25,063 bases of DNA from JBFKAV01 sp041621405. Lineage in GTDB: Bacteria > Pseudomonadota > Alphaproteobacteria > Rhodobacterales > Rhodobacteraceae. Positions 1-6,226 of this stretch are shown here, in pieces. The first letter of the stretch is position 1; every line of letters begins with the position of its first letter. The DNA lies in assembly GCA_041621405.1 (NCBI GenBank), contig JBFKAV010000036.1:1-25063 (forward strand). Reading direction: 5' to 3'. The notes below the pieces were generated by a model that had not been told where the DNA came from, made no database searches, and saw only the letters and a list, made by a program, of their open reading frames with translations. The position numbers and the translations under genes are program-made.

Positions 1-941
1 CTGTAGTTCCGGCAGGCCGGGCAGGCGCAGGCATCGTCCAGGGGGCGCGGATCGTCCTGGTGGCGGGCGTTCTTGAGGTTGACGGTGCCGCGGCGGGTGA
101 AGGCCTGGCCGGTGCGGCCCGAGCGGGTGGGCAGCACGCAGTCCATCATGTCGATGCCGCGCGCGACCGCGCCAACGATGTCGTCGGGCTTGCCCACGCC
201 CATCAGGTAACGGGGTCGGTCGGCGGGCAGCATCTCCGGCGCGTAGTCCAGCACGCCGAGCATCGCCGCCTGACCCTCGCCCACCGCGAGCCCGCCGAGC
301 GCGTAGCCATCGAAGCCGATTACCTTCAGTTTCTCGGCACTTTCGGCGCGAAGCTCATGCGACGTGCCGCCCTGCTGGATGCCGAATAGCGCGTGGCCCG
401 GACGGTCGCCGAAGGCCTCCCGCGAGCGCGCCGCCCAGCGCATCGAGAGCCGCATCGCCTCGGCCACCCGCGCCTCCGGGGCGGGCAGCGCCGGGCATTC
501 GTCGAAGGCCATCACGATGTCGGAGCCGAGAAGCCCCTGGATCTCCATGCTGCGCTCCGGCGAAAGGTGGTGCTTCGAGCCGTCGATGTGGCTCCGGAAG
601 GTCACGCCGTCCTCGTCGAGCTTCCTGAGCTCCGCGAGGCTCATCACCTGGAAGCCGCCCGAATCGGTCAGGATCGGCCGCTCCCAGTTCATGAACCGGT
701 GCAGGCCCCCGAGCCGGGCGATCCGCTCCGCCCCGGGCCGCAGCATCAGGTGGTAGGTGTTGCCGAGCAGGATGTCGGCCCCGGTCTCCCGCACGGCTCC
801 GGGCAGCATCGCCTTCACGGTGCCGGCGGTGCCCACCGGCATGAACGCCGGCGTCCTGACCTCGCCCCGCGGCGTGGAGATCACGCCGGCCCGCGCCCTG
901 CCGTCGGTGGCATTGACCTGGAAGGAGAACCGCCCGCTCAT
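1..941 (-). CDS. tgt: Queuine tRNA-guanine transglycosylase (3' end outside window)
   Basis: Exchanges guanine-34 for a queuosine precursor in the anticodon of tRNAs with GUN anticodons; cytosolic. The minus-strand reading frame opens at ATG 941-939 (MSGRFSFQVNATDGRAR) and runs 313 codons to the window edge. Visible hallmarks are TPAFMPVGTAGTVKAM near residue 31, the TDSGGFQVMSL segment holding the catalytic aspartate, FGIQQGG, DCVLPTRSGRTGQAF with the nucleophilic aspartate, and the first zinc ligands in CACPAC just before the cut. The last zinc ligands and C-terminus (about 60-70 residues in typical bacterial Tgt) lie outside. It is divergent from the SufT-like gene, sharing a 111-bp intergenic region. 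Long plus-strand reading frames across 60-1056 are antisense shadows. Identification is secure. Confidence 0.96.
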   Translation of the reverse strand, partial: MSGRFSFQVNATDGRARAGVISTPRGEVRTPAFMPVGTAGTVKAMLPGAVRETGADILLGNTYHLMLRPGAERIARLGGLHRFMNWERPILTDSGGFQVMSLAELRKLDEDGVTFRSHIDGSKHHLSPERSMEIQGLLGSDIVMAFDECPALPAPEARVAEAMRLSMRWAARSREAFGDRPGHALFGIQQGGTSHELRAESAEKLKVIGFDGYALGGLAVGEGQAAMLGVLDYAPEMLPADRPRYLMGVGKPDDIVGAVARGIDMMDCVLPTRSGRTGQAFTRRGTVNLKNARHQDDPRPLDDACACPACRNY

Positions 942-986
942 CCCGCCCCCTTACGCCGTCGCCGCGGGCGCCGGCAAGCCCTGCCC

Positions 987-1015
987 CTTTACCCTCGGCC
1001 CCAATTCCTTATATC
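987..1015 (+). promoter_or_regulatory. Candidate promoter of the SufT-like gene
   Basis: CTTTAC (987-992), a 17-nt spacer and TATATC (1010-1015) fit an alphaproteobacterial sigma-70 promoter (CTTGAC/TATAAT-like). The surrounding stretch is unusually AT-rich for this genome. It would start transcription near 1022, giving a 5' leader of about 31 nt. Assigned by eye only. Confidence 0.5.
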
Positions 1016-1052
1016 TTCACTCAACAACTTCCTTCAGCCGCAAGAGACGCCG

Positions 1053-1418
1053 ATGACCGCCGAAAGCAAGGACAAGCTCGAAGGCACGCCGCTGATCCGG
1101 CCCTCGACGACCGAGCATCCGCTCTACGACGAGATCGTCGCCGCCTGCCGCTCGGTCTACGACCCGGAGATCCCGGTGAACATCTACGACCTGGGGCTGG
1201 TCTACACCGTCGAGATCACCGAGGCCGGCGCGGTCACGATCATCATGTCGCTCACCGCACCGGGCTGCCCGGTGGCCGGCGAAATGCCGGGATGGGTGGC
1301 CGACGCGGTGGGCGCGATCCCTGGCGTCTCTACCGTCGACGTCGAGCTCACCTGGGACCCGCCCTGGGGCATGGACATGATGTCCGACGAGGCGCGGCTG
1401 GAACTGGGGTTCATGTGA
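1053..1418 (+). CDS. SufT-like Fe-S cluster assembly protein (DUF59/MIP18 family)
   Basis: Auxiliary factor thought to help mature Fe-S proteins; cytosolic. The 121-residue protein shows the family signature DPEIPVNIYDLGLVY around residues 36-50, LTAPGCP with the conserved cysteine in the middle, and WDPPWGMDMMSDEAR near the C-terminus. This matches the short SUF-associated type rather than the longer SufT form. The start is ATG 1053, because family members begin shortly before the conserved region and a purine-rich CAAGAGA sits upstream; the longer open frame from 393 is antisense to tgt. An A-type Fe-S carrier follows three genes on (2938), but the cyclase-fold/DUF3307 pair lies between. 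PaaD, a related DUF59 protein of phenylacetate degradation, is unlikely because no paa genes are nearby. Confidence 0.9.
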   Translation: MTAESKDKLEGTPLIRPSTTEHPLYDEIVAACRSVYDPEIPVNIYDLGLVYTVEITEAGAVTIIMSLTAPGCPVAGEMPGWVADAVGAIPGVSTVDVELTWDPPWGMDMMSDEARLELGFM

Positions 1419-1423
1419 CCTGA

Positions 1424-1470
1424 GCAAGCGTTGCGGCTTGCTTTTCCTGAATGCAAGCGATATGGCTTGC
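1424..1470 (+). promoter_or_regulatory. Tandem palindromic operator pair, copy 1
   Basis: Two copies of GCAAGC-N6-GCTTGC occupy 1424-1441 and 1453-1470, 29 bp centre to centre, between the SufT-like stop codon and ATG 1473. A plausible promoter overlaps them: CTTGCT (1437-1442), 18 nt, TATGGC (1461-1466). Binding at either palindrome would then block RNA polymerase. The same arrangement recurs at 2085-2131. The palindromes are directly visible; the operator role is inferred. Confidence 0.7.
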
Positions 1471-1472
1471 GC

Positions 1473-2081
1473 ATGTCCGTCGCCATCCTGACCGGAGACC
1501 TGATCGGCTCGACCGCGCTTTCGCGCGAGGATGTCGAGCGCGCCTTCGCCGCGCTCACCGATGCGGCGGAGGCGATCGGCCGCTGGCAGGGCACTCCGGC
1601 GCGCTTCAGTCGCAGCCGCGGCGACGGCTGGCAGCTCTACCTCGCCCGGCCCGAGCTGGCGCTGCGCGCCGCGCTTGCCCTGCGCGCCGCCCTCGCCGCG
1701 GCGGGCAAGCCGGCTGAAACCCGCATCGCGATGGCCGTCGGCCCGGGGGTGCCGGAGCCGCCGGATGACCTCAACGCCGCCACCGGACCCGCCTTCACCG
1801 CCTCGGGCCGGGCGCTCGACGCACTCGCGGGCGGCGCGACCATGGCCCATGCCTCGGGCGGCGCTCTCGCGGCGGCGGTGCGGCTGGCCGACCACATCAG
1901 CCGGGACTGGACCGAAGCCCAGGGCCGCGCGCTCCTGCACATGCTGCCACCCGACCCGCCGACGCGGGCCGAGGTTGGCGAGCGGCTCGGCATCTCGCGT
2001 CAGGCAGTCGACCAGGCGCTGGCCGCGGCGGGGTTCCCGGCGATCGAGGCGGCGCTGGGCCTGATCGAGGCGGCGGGCTAA
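1473..2081 (+). CDS. Cyclase-fold (SatD-like) protein with C-terminal helix-turn-helix
   Basis: Function unknown. The 202-residue protein appears to have two parts. Residues 1-125 carry a series resembling class III nucleotide cyclases: TGDLIGST (D9), SRGDGW (D51, 42 residues later, like the metal-binding Asp pair), RIAMAVGPG (84-92), and GPAFTASGRAL (105-115), where the usual transition-state Asn is Thr109 and the Arg is kept (R113). SatD-family proteins begin similarly. Residues about 163-186 (TRAEVGERLGISRQAVDQAL) look like a helix-turn-helix. ATG 1473 is chosen because the family motif starts at once; there is no Shine-Dalgarno sequence, and a leaderless mRNA fits the promoter at 1437-1466. 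An in-frame TTG at 1431 would add 14 residues but lies inside the operator. Probably a nucleotide-sensing or degenerate cyclase regulator; catalysis is not claimed. Confidence 0.75.
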   Translation: MSVAILTGDLIGSTALSREDVERAFAALTDAAEAIGRWQGTPARFSRSRGDGWQLYLARPELALRAALALRAALAAAGKPAETRIAMAVGPGVPEPPDDLNAATGPAFTASGRALDALAGGATMAHASGGALAAAVRLADHISRDWTEAQGRALLHMLPPDPPTRAEVGERLGISRQAVDQALAAAGFPAIEAALGLIEAAG

Positions 2082-2084
2082 GGT

Positions 2085-2131
2085 GCAAGCCGATCCGCTT
2101 TCAAAAGGCCCAGGCAAGCCGATGGGCTTGC
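2085..2131 (+). promoter_or_regulatory. Tandem palindromic operator pair, copy 2
   Basis: GCAAGC-N6-GCTTTC (2085-2102, one mismatch) and GCAAGC-N6-GCTTGC (2114-2131) sit in the gap between the cyclase-fold gene and the DUF3307 gene. They use the same 6-bp internal spacer and the same 29-bp period as the pair at 1424-1470. The first begins 3 nt after the TAA stop and the second ends 19 nt before ATG 2151. So the DUF3307 gene probably has its own promoter under the same control. Confidence 0.65.
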
Positions 2132-2150
2132 TCCGGGGGAGCCGACACCG

Positions 2151-2888
2151 ATGATCGAGACCTTCGCCGCGCTCATCTTCGCCCATGCCGTGGCCGACTT
2201 CCTGCTCCAGCCCGGCTGGATGGCGCGCGGCAAGCGGGCGCCCAGGGCGCTGCTCCTCCACATCGGCATCGTGGCCGCCACCGCCTGGCTCGCCCTCGGC
2301 CTGCCCATGCATCCGGCGGTCCTTGCCTTGCCGCTCCTCCACCTCGTGACCGACCTCCTCAAGGTCTGGGCGCTTGGCGACCGGCTCGGCGGCTTTCTCG
2401 CCGACCAGGCGCTGCACCTCGCCACGATCCTCGGGCTGTCGCTCTGGCAGCCGGGGCTCTACGCCGCCGGCCTCTGGGCCAGCCCGCCCGCCGCCTTCGC
2501 CCTCTTGCCCGCCGGGGCGCTGGCGGCGGCGCCGGAGGCGATGCTCTGGGGCGCGGGCGCGGTCTTCGCCACGGTCGCCGGCGGCCATGGCGTCGGCAAG
2601 CTCCTGCTGCCCTTCCTCGCCGCCGAGCCTAAGCTCGCCAAGGGCAGCCTCGAGGATGCCGGGCGGATGATCGGCCTTCTGGAGCGCGGGCTCGCCTTCC
2701 TGCTCGTCGCCGCCGGGCAGACCGGCGGCGTCGGCTTCCTGATCGCGGCGAAGTCGCTCCTGCGCTTCACCACGGCGCAGGAGGACCGGGTGCTCTCGGA
2801 ATACGTCATCATCGGCACGCTGGCCTCGGTCGGCTGGGCGCTGGCCGCGGCCTATGCCACGCTCGGCCTCGTTGCGCTGGTGCCTTGA
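2151..2888 (+). CDS. DUF3307 family integral membrane protein
   Basis: Function unknown; inner membrane. The 245-residue protein has about six or seven hydrophobic segments, roughly at residues 2-18, 34-50, 54-72, 84-100, 105-128, 173-203 and 218-243. Conserved polar residues sit inside or beside them: HAVADFLLQPGWMA near the N-terminus, LLHLVTDLLK around 62-71, and LADQALHL around 83-90, a pattern of His and Asp pairs typical of DUF3307. The C-terminal half has GRMIGLLERGLAFLL and GFLIAAKSLLRF. The start ATG 2151 has a GGGGGAG Shine-Dalgarno sequence about 10 nt upstream. The palindrome pair just upstream matches that of the preceding cyclase-fold gene, so the two likely form one regulated module. 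No cyclic-nucleotide-binding or nuclease domain is visible. Confidence 0.85.
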   Translation: MIETFAALIFAHAVADFLLQPGWMARGKRAPRALLLHIGIVAATAWLALGLPMHPAVLALPLLHLVTDLLKVWALGDRLGGFLADQALHLATILGLSLWQPGLYAAGLWASPPAAFALLPAGALAAAPEAMLWGAGAVFATVAGGHGVGKLLLPFLAAEPKLAKGSLEDAGRMIGLLERGLAFLLVAAGQTGGVGFLIAAKSLLRFTTAQEDRVLSEYVIIGTLASVGWALAAAYATLGLVALVP

Positions 2889-2937
2889 GCCCGGGCGGGC
2901 GGAGGCTTACATTGAGGGCGAGCACCCGGAGGTTTCC

Positions 2938-3318
2938 ATGTTCGGCATTCCCGGCAAACAGGCCGTGACCCTCACTCCCGAAGCCGCCCGCCAGATCGCG
3001 CGGCTGACGGAGAAGGGCGGCTCGAAGGGCCTCAGGATCGGTGTCAAGAAGGGCGGCTGCGCCGGCATGGAATACACCATGGACTACGTCGCCGAGGTCG
3101 ACCCCAACGACGAGGTGGTCGAGCAGGACGGCGCCCGGGTGATGATCGCGCCGATGGCGCAGATGTTCCTCTTCGGCACCGAGATCCACTACGAGACCTC
3201 GCTAATCGAATCCGGCTTCAAGTTCCGCAACCCCAACGTGACGGACGCCTGCGGCTGCGGCGAGTCGATCAAGTTCAAGGACGCGGGCGAACTTGCCGCC
3301 GAGCAGCGCCGCGGCTGA
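2938..3318 (+). CDS. A-type iron-sulfur carrier (IscA/SufA/ErpA family)
   Basis: Receives Fe-S clusters from a scaffold and passes them to client proteins; cytosolic. The 126-residue protein carries the three invariant ligands: Cys41 in KKGGCAGMEY, and Cys105 and Cys107 in ACGCGES. It also has the N-terminal LTPEAARQI helix and NPNVTDACG before the paired cysteines. About 14 residues after the last motif form a short extra tail. ATG 2938 has a good GGAGGT ribosome site 5 nt upstream; a longer frame from 2854 overlaps DUF3307 and is unlikely. The SufT-like gene lies two genes upstream. Family membership is certain, but the exact name is not decidable from the sequence alone. It ends 13 bp before the convergent HAD gene. 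Confidence 0.94.
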   Translation: MFGIPGKQAVTLTPEAARQIARLTEKGGSKGLRIGVKKGGCAGMEYTMDYVAEVDPNDEVVEQDGARVMIAPMAQMFLFGTEIHYETSLIESGFKFRNPNVTDACGCGESIKFKDAGELAAEQRRG

Positions 3319-3331
3319 GCCGGGCTCCGGC

Positions 3332-3994
3332 TCAGGCGAGGAGCCGCTCGGCCAGTGCCGGCAGGTCGGCATAGGCCTCCAGCAGCGCCTCGGGCGCCAG
3401 CCGCTCGATCCCCCGCCCCTCCGGCCCGAAGGTTACCAGCGCCACCGGCACCCGCGCCGCGCGGGCGGTGACGACGTCCATCTCCGTGTCGCCCAGAAAG
3501 AACGACCGTCCGACCGCGCCGCCAGCGCGCTCGACTGCCGCGACATAGGGCGCGGGATCGGGCTTCCTGACCGGCAGGGTGTCGGCGCCGACGAGCGAGC
3601 CGAAGAGCCCCCGCACCCCGAGCCGCGTGAGCAGCAGCTCGGCCAGCCCCTCGGGCTTGTTGGTGCAGACGCCGACGGCGAAGCCGGCAGCCCTCAGCGC
3701 CTCCACCGCCTCTGCTGCGCCGGGATAGAGCCGGGTCTCGCGGTCGATCCCGGCCTCGTAGGCGTCCAGAAGCGCCGGATACTGCCGGTCCACCTCGGCC
3801 TCGCCGTAACCCGGCACCCGGGAAAACCCCAGCCGAAGCATCGCCCGCCCGCCGTGGAAGGCGACGAGCGCATCCGCCGCCGGGTCGAGCAGCTCGCCCA
3901 GCCCCAGCCCGCGGAAGCAGTGGTTCGCCGCCGCGATCAGGTCGGCGGAGGTGTCGGCCAGCGTGCCGTCGAGATCGAAGATCACCGTCCTCAC
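3332..3994 (-). CDS. gph: HAD-superfamily phosphatase, probable phosphoglycolate phosphatase
   Basis: Predicted to hydrolyse 2-phosphoglycolate, made by DNA repair or by the oxygenase activity of Rubisco, to glycolate; cytosolic. The 220-residue protein has the HAD motifs in order: VIFDLDGTLADT (nucleophile and acid/base aspartates, residues 4-15), a helical cap, VCTNKPEG (motif II Thr), VRKPDPAPY (motif III Lys) and FFLGDTEMDVVTARAA (motif IV Asp). The start is GTG 3994-3992, not ATG; it is supported by a perfect AGGAGG six bases upstream and by the first HAD strand beginning at once. The gene converges with the A-type carrier and diverges from glmU. Family is certain; substrate assignment is by similarity, since other small HAD phosphatases look alike. 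Confidence 0.88.
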   Translation of the reverse strand: MRTVIFDLDGTLADTSADLIAAANHCFRGLGLGELLDPAADALVAFHGGRAMLRLGFSRVPGYGEAEVDRQYPALLDAYEAGIDRETRLYPGAAEAVEALRAAGFAVGVCTNKPEGLAELLLTRLGVRGLFGSLVGADTLPVRKPDPAPYVAAVERAGGAVGRSFFLGDTEMDVVTARAARVPVALVTFGPEGRGIERLAPEALLEAYADLPALAERLLA

Positions 3995-4125
3995 CCGCGC
4001 CTCCTGCGGCGGAATCCTGCCCGAACCGTGAAATCTGAGGAAACGGCTTGTGAACGGCTTCCCCCTTCCGGGCCGGGCGCGGCTCGGATAGAACGTCGCG
4101 GCCGATAAGAAAAGAGCAGTTCGCC

Positions 4126-5469
4126 ATGCCCATCGCCCTCATCCTTCTCGCCGCCGGCCAGGGCACCCGGATGAACTCCGAGCTCCCCAAGGTGCTGCAC
4201 GAGATCGGCGCCGCGCCGCTCGTGGCACACGCGATCCGCTCCAGCTGGGCGCTTTCGCCCGAACGCGTCGTGGTGGTCGCGGGCCACGGCGGCGAGGCGG
4301 TGGCGAAGGCGGCGAAGGCCTGGGACGAGACCGCGGAGGTCGTGATCCAGGAAGAGCAGAAGGGCACCGCCCACGCCGTCGCCCAGGCCGGCCCGGCGCT
4401 TCGGGGCTTTGCCGGCGACGCCGTGGTGCTCTACGGCGACACGCCCTTCATCAAGGCCGAGACGCTTGAAGCCATGGCGGAGGCAAGGGCGCGTCACGAC
4501 GTGGTGCTCCTCGGCTTCGAGGCCGCCGATCCGGGCCGCTACGGCCGGCTGGTGATGAAGGGCGACGAGCTCGTCCGCATCGTCGAGTGGAAGGACGCCG
4601 GCGAGCACGAACGCGCCATCGGCCTCTGCAACTCGGGCGTGGTGATGGCCGACGCGGGGCTGCTCATTGACCTCGTAGCCGAGGTCGGCAACGACAACGC
4701 CTCGGGCGAGTTCTACCTCACCGACATCGTTGCCCTCGCCCGCGCCCGCGGCCTTTCCGCCGGCGTCGTGACCTGCGACGAGGCCGAGACCCTCGGCATC
4801 AACACTCGCGCCGAGCTGCAGGCCGCCGAGGCCGCGTTCCAGGCCCGCGCCCGCGCCGAGGCGCTGGAGCTGGGCGTCGCGCTGCCTGCGCCCGAGACCG
4901 TGTTCTTCGCCCTCGACACCGTGATCGGCCGCGACGCGCTGATCGAGCCCTACGTCGTGTTCGGCCCTGGCGTCACGGTGGAATCCGGCGCCCGGATCCG
5001 GGCGTTCTCCCACCTCGAGGGAGCCCATGTCAGCCGTGGCGCCATCGTCGGTCCCTTCGCCCGGCTCCGCCCCGGCGCCGAACTGGCCGAGGACGTGCAC
5101 GTCGGCAACTTCGTCGAGATCAAGAACGCCTCCCTCGGCGAGGGCGCCAAGGCCAACCACCTGAGCTATATCGGCGACGCCTCGGTGGGCGAGCGCGCCA
5201 ACATCGGCGCCGGCACCGTCACCTGCAACTACGACGGCGTCCTCAAGCACCGCACCGAGATCGGCGCCCGCGCCTTCATCGGCTCGGACACGATGCTGGT
5301 GGCCCCGGTCCGGGTCGGCGACGACGCGATGACCGGCTCGGGCTCGGTGATCACCAAGGATGTGCCCGACGGCGCCCTGGGGCTCGGCCGCGCGCGGCAG
5401 GCCAACAGCGCCGGCTTTGCGCTGCGCTTCAGGGAAAAACTCAAGGCCGCCAAGGCCAAGAAGGACTAA
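4126..5469 (+). CDS. glmU: Bifunctional GlmU: glucosamine-1-P acetyltransferase / N-acetylglucosamine-1-P uridyltransferase
   Basis: Makes UDP-GlcNAc for peptidoglycan and LPS: acetylates GlcN-1-P, then transfers UMP from UTP; cytosolic trimer in the family. The 447-residue protein starts with the nucleotidyltransferase motif LLAAGQGTRMNSELPKVLH (residues 7-25), then QKGTAHAV, YGDTPF and NSGVVM. The C-terminal half is a left-handed beta-helix of hexapeptide repeats, with acetyltransferase motifs RLRPGAEL, NHLSYIGDA and GAGTVTCNYDG. ATG 4126 follows an AAGAAAAGAGCAG purine run. The gene is 4 nt from glmS, and the last glmU codons (AAGAAGGAC) supply the glmS ribosome site, so the two are co-transcribed and probably translationally coupled. 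Confidence 0.97.
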   Translation: MPIALILLAAGQGTRMNSELPKVLHEIGAAPLVAHAIRSSWALSPERVVVVAGHGGEAVAKAAKAWDETAEVVIQEEQKGTAHAVAQAGPALRGFAGDAVVLYGDTPFIKAETLEAMAEARARHDVVLLGFEAADPGRYGRLVMKGDELVRIVEWKDAGEHERAIGLCNSGVVMADAGLLIDLVAEVGNDNASGEFYLTDIVALARARGLSAGVVTCDEAETLGINTRAELQAAEAAFQARARAEALELGVALPAPETVFFALDTVIGRDALIEPYVVFGPGVTVESGARIRAFSHLEGAHVSRGAIVGPFARLRPGAELAEDVHVGNFVEIKNASLGEGAKANHLSYIGDASVGERANIGAGTVTCNYDGVLKHRTEIGARAFIGSDTMLVAPVRVGDDAMTGSGSVITKDVPDGALGLGRARQANSAGFALRFREKLKAAKAKKD

Positions 5470-5473
5470 GCTC

Positions 5474-6208
5474 ATGTGCGGGATTATCGGAGTTCTGGGC
5501 GATCACGAGGCCGCGCCGATCATGGTCGAGGCGCTGAAGCGGCTGGAGTACCGCGGCTACGATTCCGCCGGCATCGCCACCGTGAACCAGGGCCGGCTCG
5601 ACCGCCGCCGCGCCGTGGGCAAGCTGGTCAACCTCTCCGACCTTCTGGTGCACGATCCGCTGCTCGGCCGCGCCGGGATCGGCCACACCCGCTGGGCCAC
5701 CCACGGCGCGCCCTCGGTGGAAAACGCCCACCCGCACCGCGCCGGCCCGATCGCCGTGGTGCACAACGGCATCATCGAGAACTTCCGCGAGCTGCGCGAG
5801 GAACTGGCCGGCAAGGGCCTCGCCTGGGAAAGCGACACCGACACCGAGACGGTGGTGCTCCTGGTGCAGTCCTACATGGACCAGGGCCTCGGCCCCCGCG
5901 AGGCCGCCGAAGCGACGATCGCCCGGCTCGAGGGCGCGTTCGCGCTCCTCTTCCTGTTCGAAGGCGAGGAGAACCTGCTGATCGCCGCCCGCAGGGGCTC
6001 GCCCCTGGCCATCGGCCACGGGAACGGCGAGGTCTTCGTCGGCTCCGACGCCATCGCGCTCGCGCCACTGACCGACCGGATCACCTATCTCGAGGAGGGC
6101 GACTGGGCGGTGATCACCCGCGAGGGCGTGGAGATCCGCGACGCCGAGGGCCGCCGCGCCAACCGCGCCGTCCGCACCGTGCAGGTCGATGCCGCCCGGG
6201 TCGAGTAG
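5474..6208 (+). CDS. glmS: GlmS N-terminal half: class II glutamine amidotransferase domain
   Basis: These 244 residues make a complete Ntn-type glutaminase domain, which releases ammonia from glutamine. After removal of Met, Cys1 is the nucleophile (MCGIIGVLG). EYRGYDSAG, HTRWATHGAPSVENAHPH, VVHNGIIENF and ESDTDTETV are the glutamine-binding and catalytic segments, and VGSDAIAL and YLEEGDWAVI close the domain. The stop codon falls after DAARVE, where the linker to the isomerase domain begins, so the truncated product could fold. Alone it could hydrolyse glutamine but not make glucosamine-6-P. ATG 5474 is fixed by the required N-terminal MCGI; an in-frame ATG upstream at 5360 lies inside glmU. 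Confidence 0.8.
   Translation: MCGIIGVLGDHEAAPIMVEALKRLEYRGYDSAGIATVNQGRLDRRRAVGKLVNLSDLLVHDPLLGRAGIGHTRWATHGAPSVENAHPHRAGPIAVVHNGIIENFRELREELAGKGLAWESDTDTETVVLLVQSYMDQGLGPREAAEATIARLEGAFALLFLFEGEENLLIAARRGSPLAIGHGNGEVFVGSDAIALAPLTDRITYLEEGDWAVITREGVEIRDAEGRRANRAVRTVQVDAARVE
6206..6208 (+). other. In-frame TAG stop within glmS
   Basis: The codon lies between ...DAARVE and GGYKHFMAKEI. In GlmS proteins a lysine normally occupies this place, as in the KGxYxHxMxKEI motif. AAG to TAG is a single A-to-T change. The site is the junction of the two GlmS domains. Confidence 0.9.
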
Positions 6209-6226
6209 GGCGGCTACAAGCACTTC

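Noticed and set aside
60..1056. Several long plus-strand open frames at the start of the window
   Set aside because: They lie antisense to tgt, whose minus-strand translation is fully recognisable; they are a by-product of high GC content.
5470..5474. glmS ribozyme or riboswitch before glmS
   Set aside because: Only 4 nt separate glmU and glmS, and the ribozyme is known mainly from Firmicutes; there is no room for it.
3991..5475. 494-codon minus-strand open frame over glmU
   Set aside because: The plus strand encodes an unmistakable GlmU; the antisense translation is low-complexity and has no domain.
6206..6208. Amber codon as pyrrolysine or programmed readthrough
   Set aside because: No pyrrolysine genes or readthrough context are visible, and the family has Lys one base change away; error or mutation is simpler.
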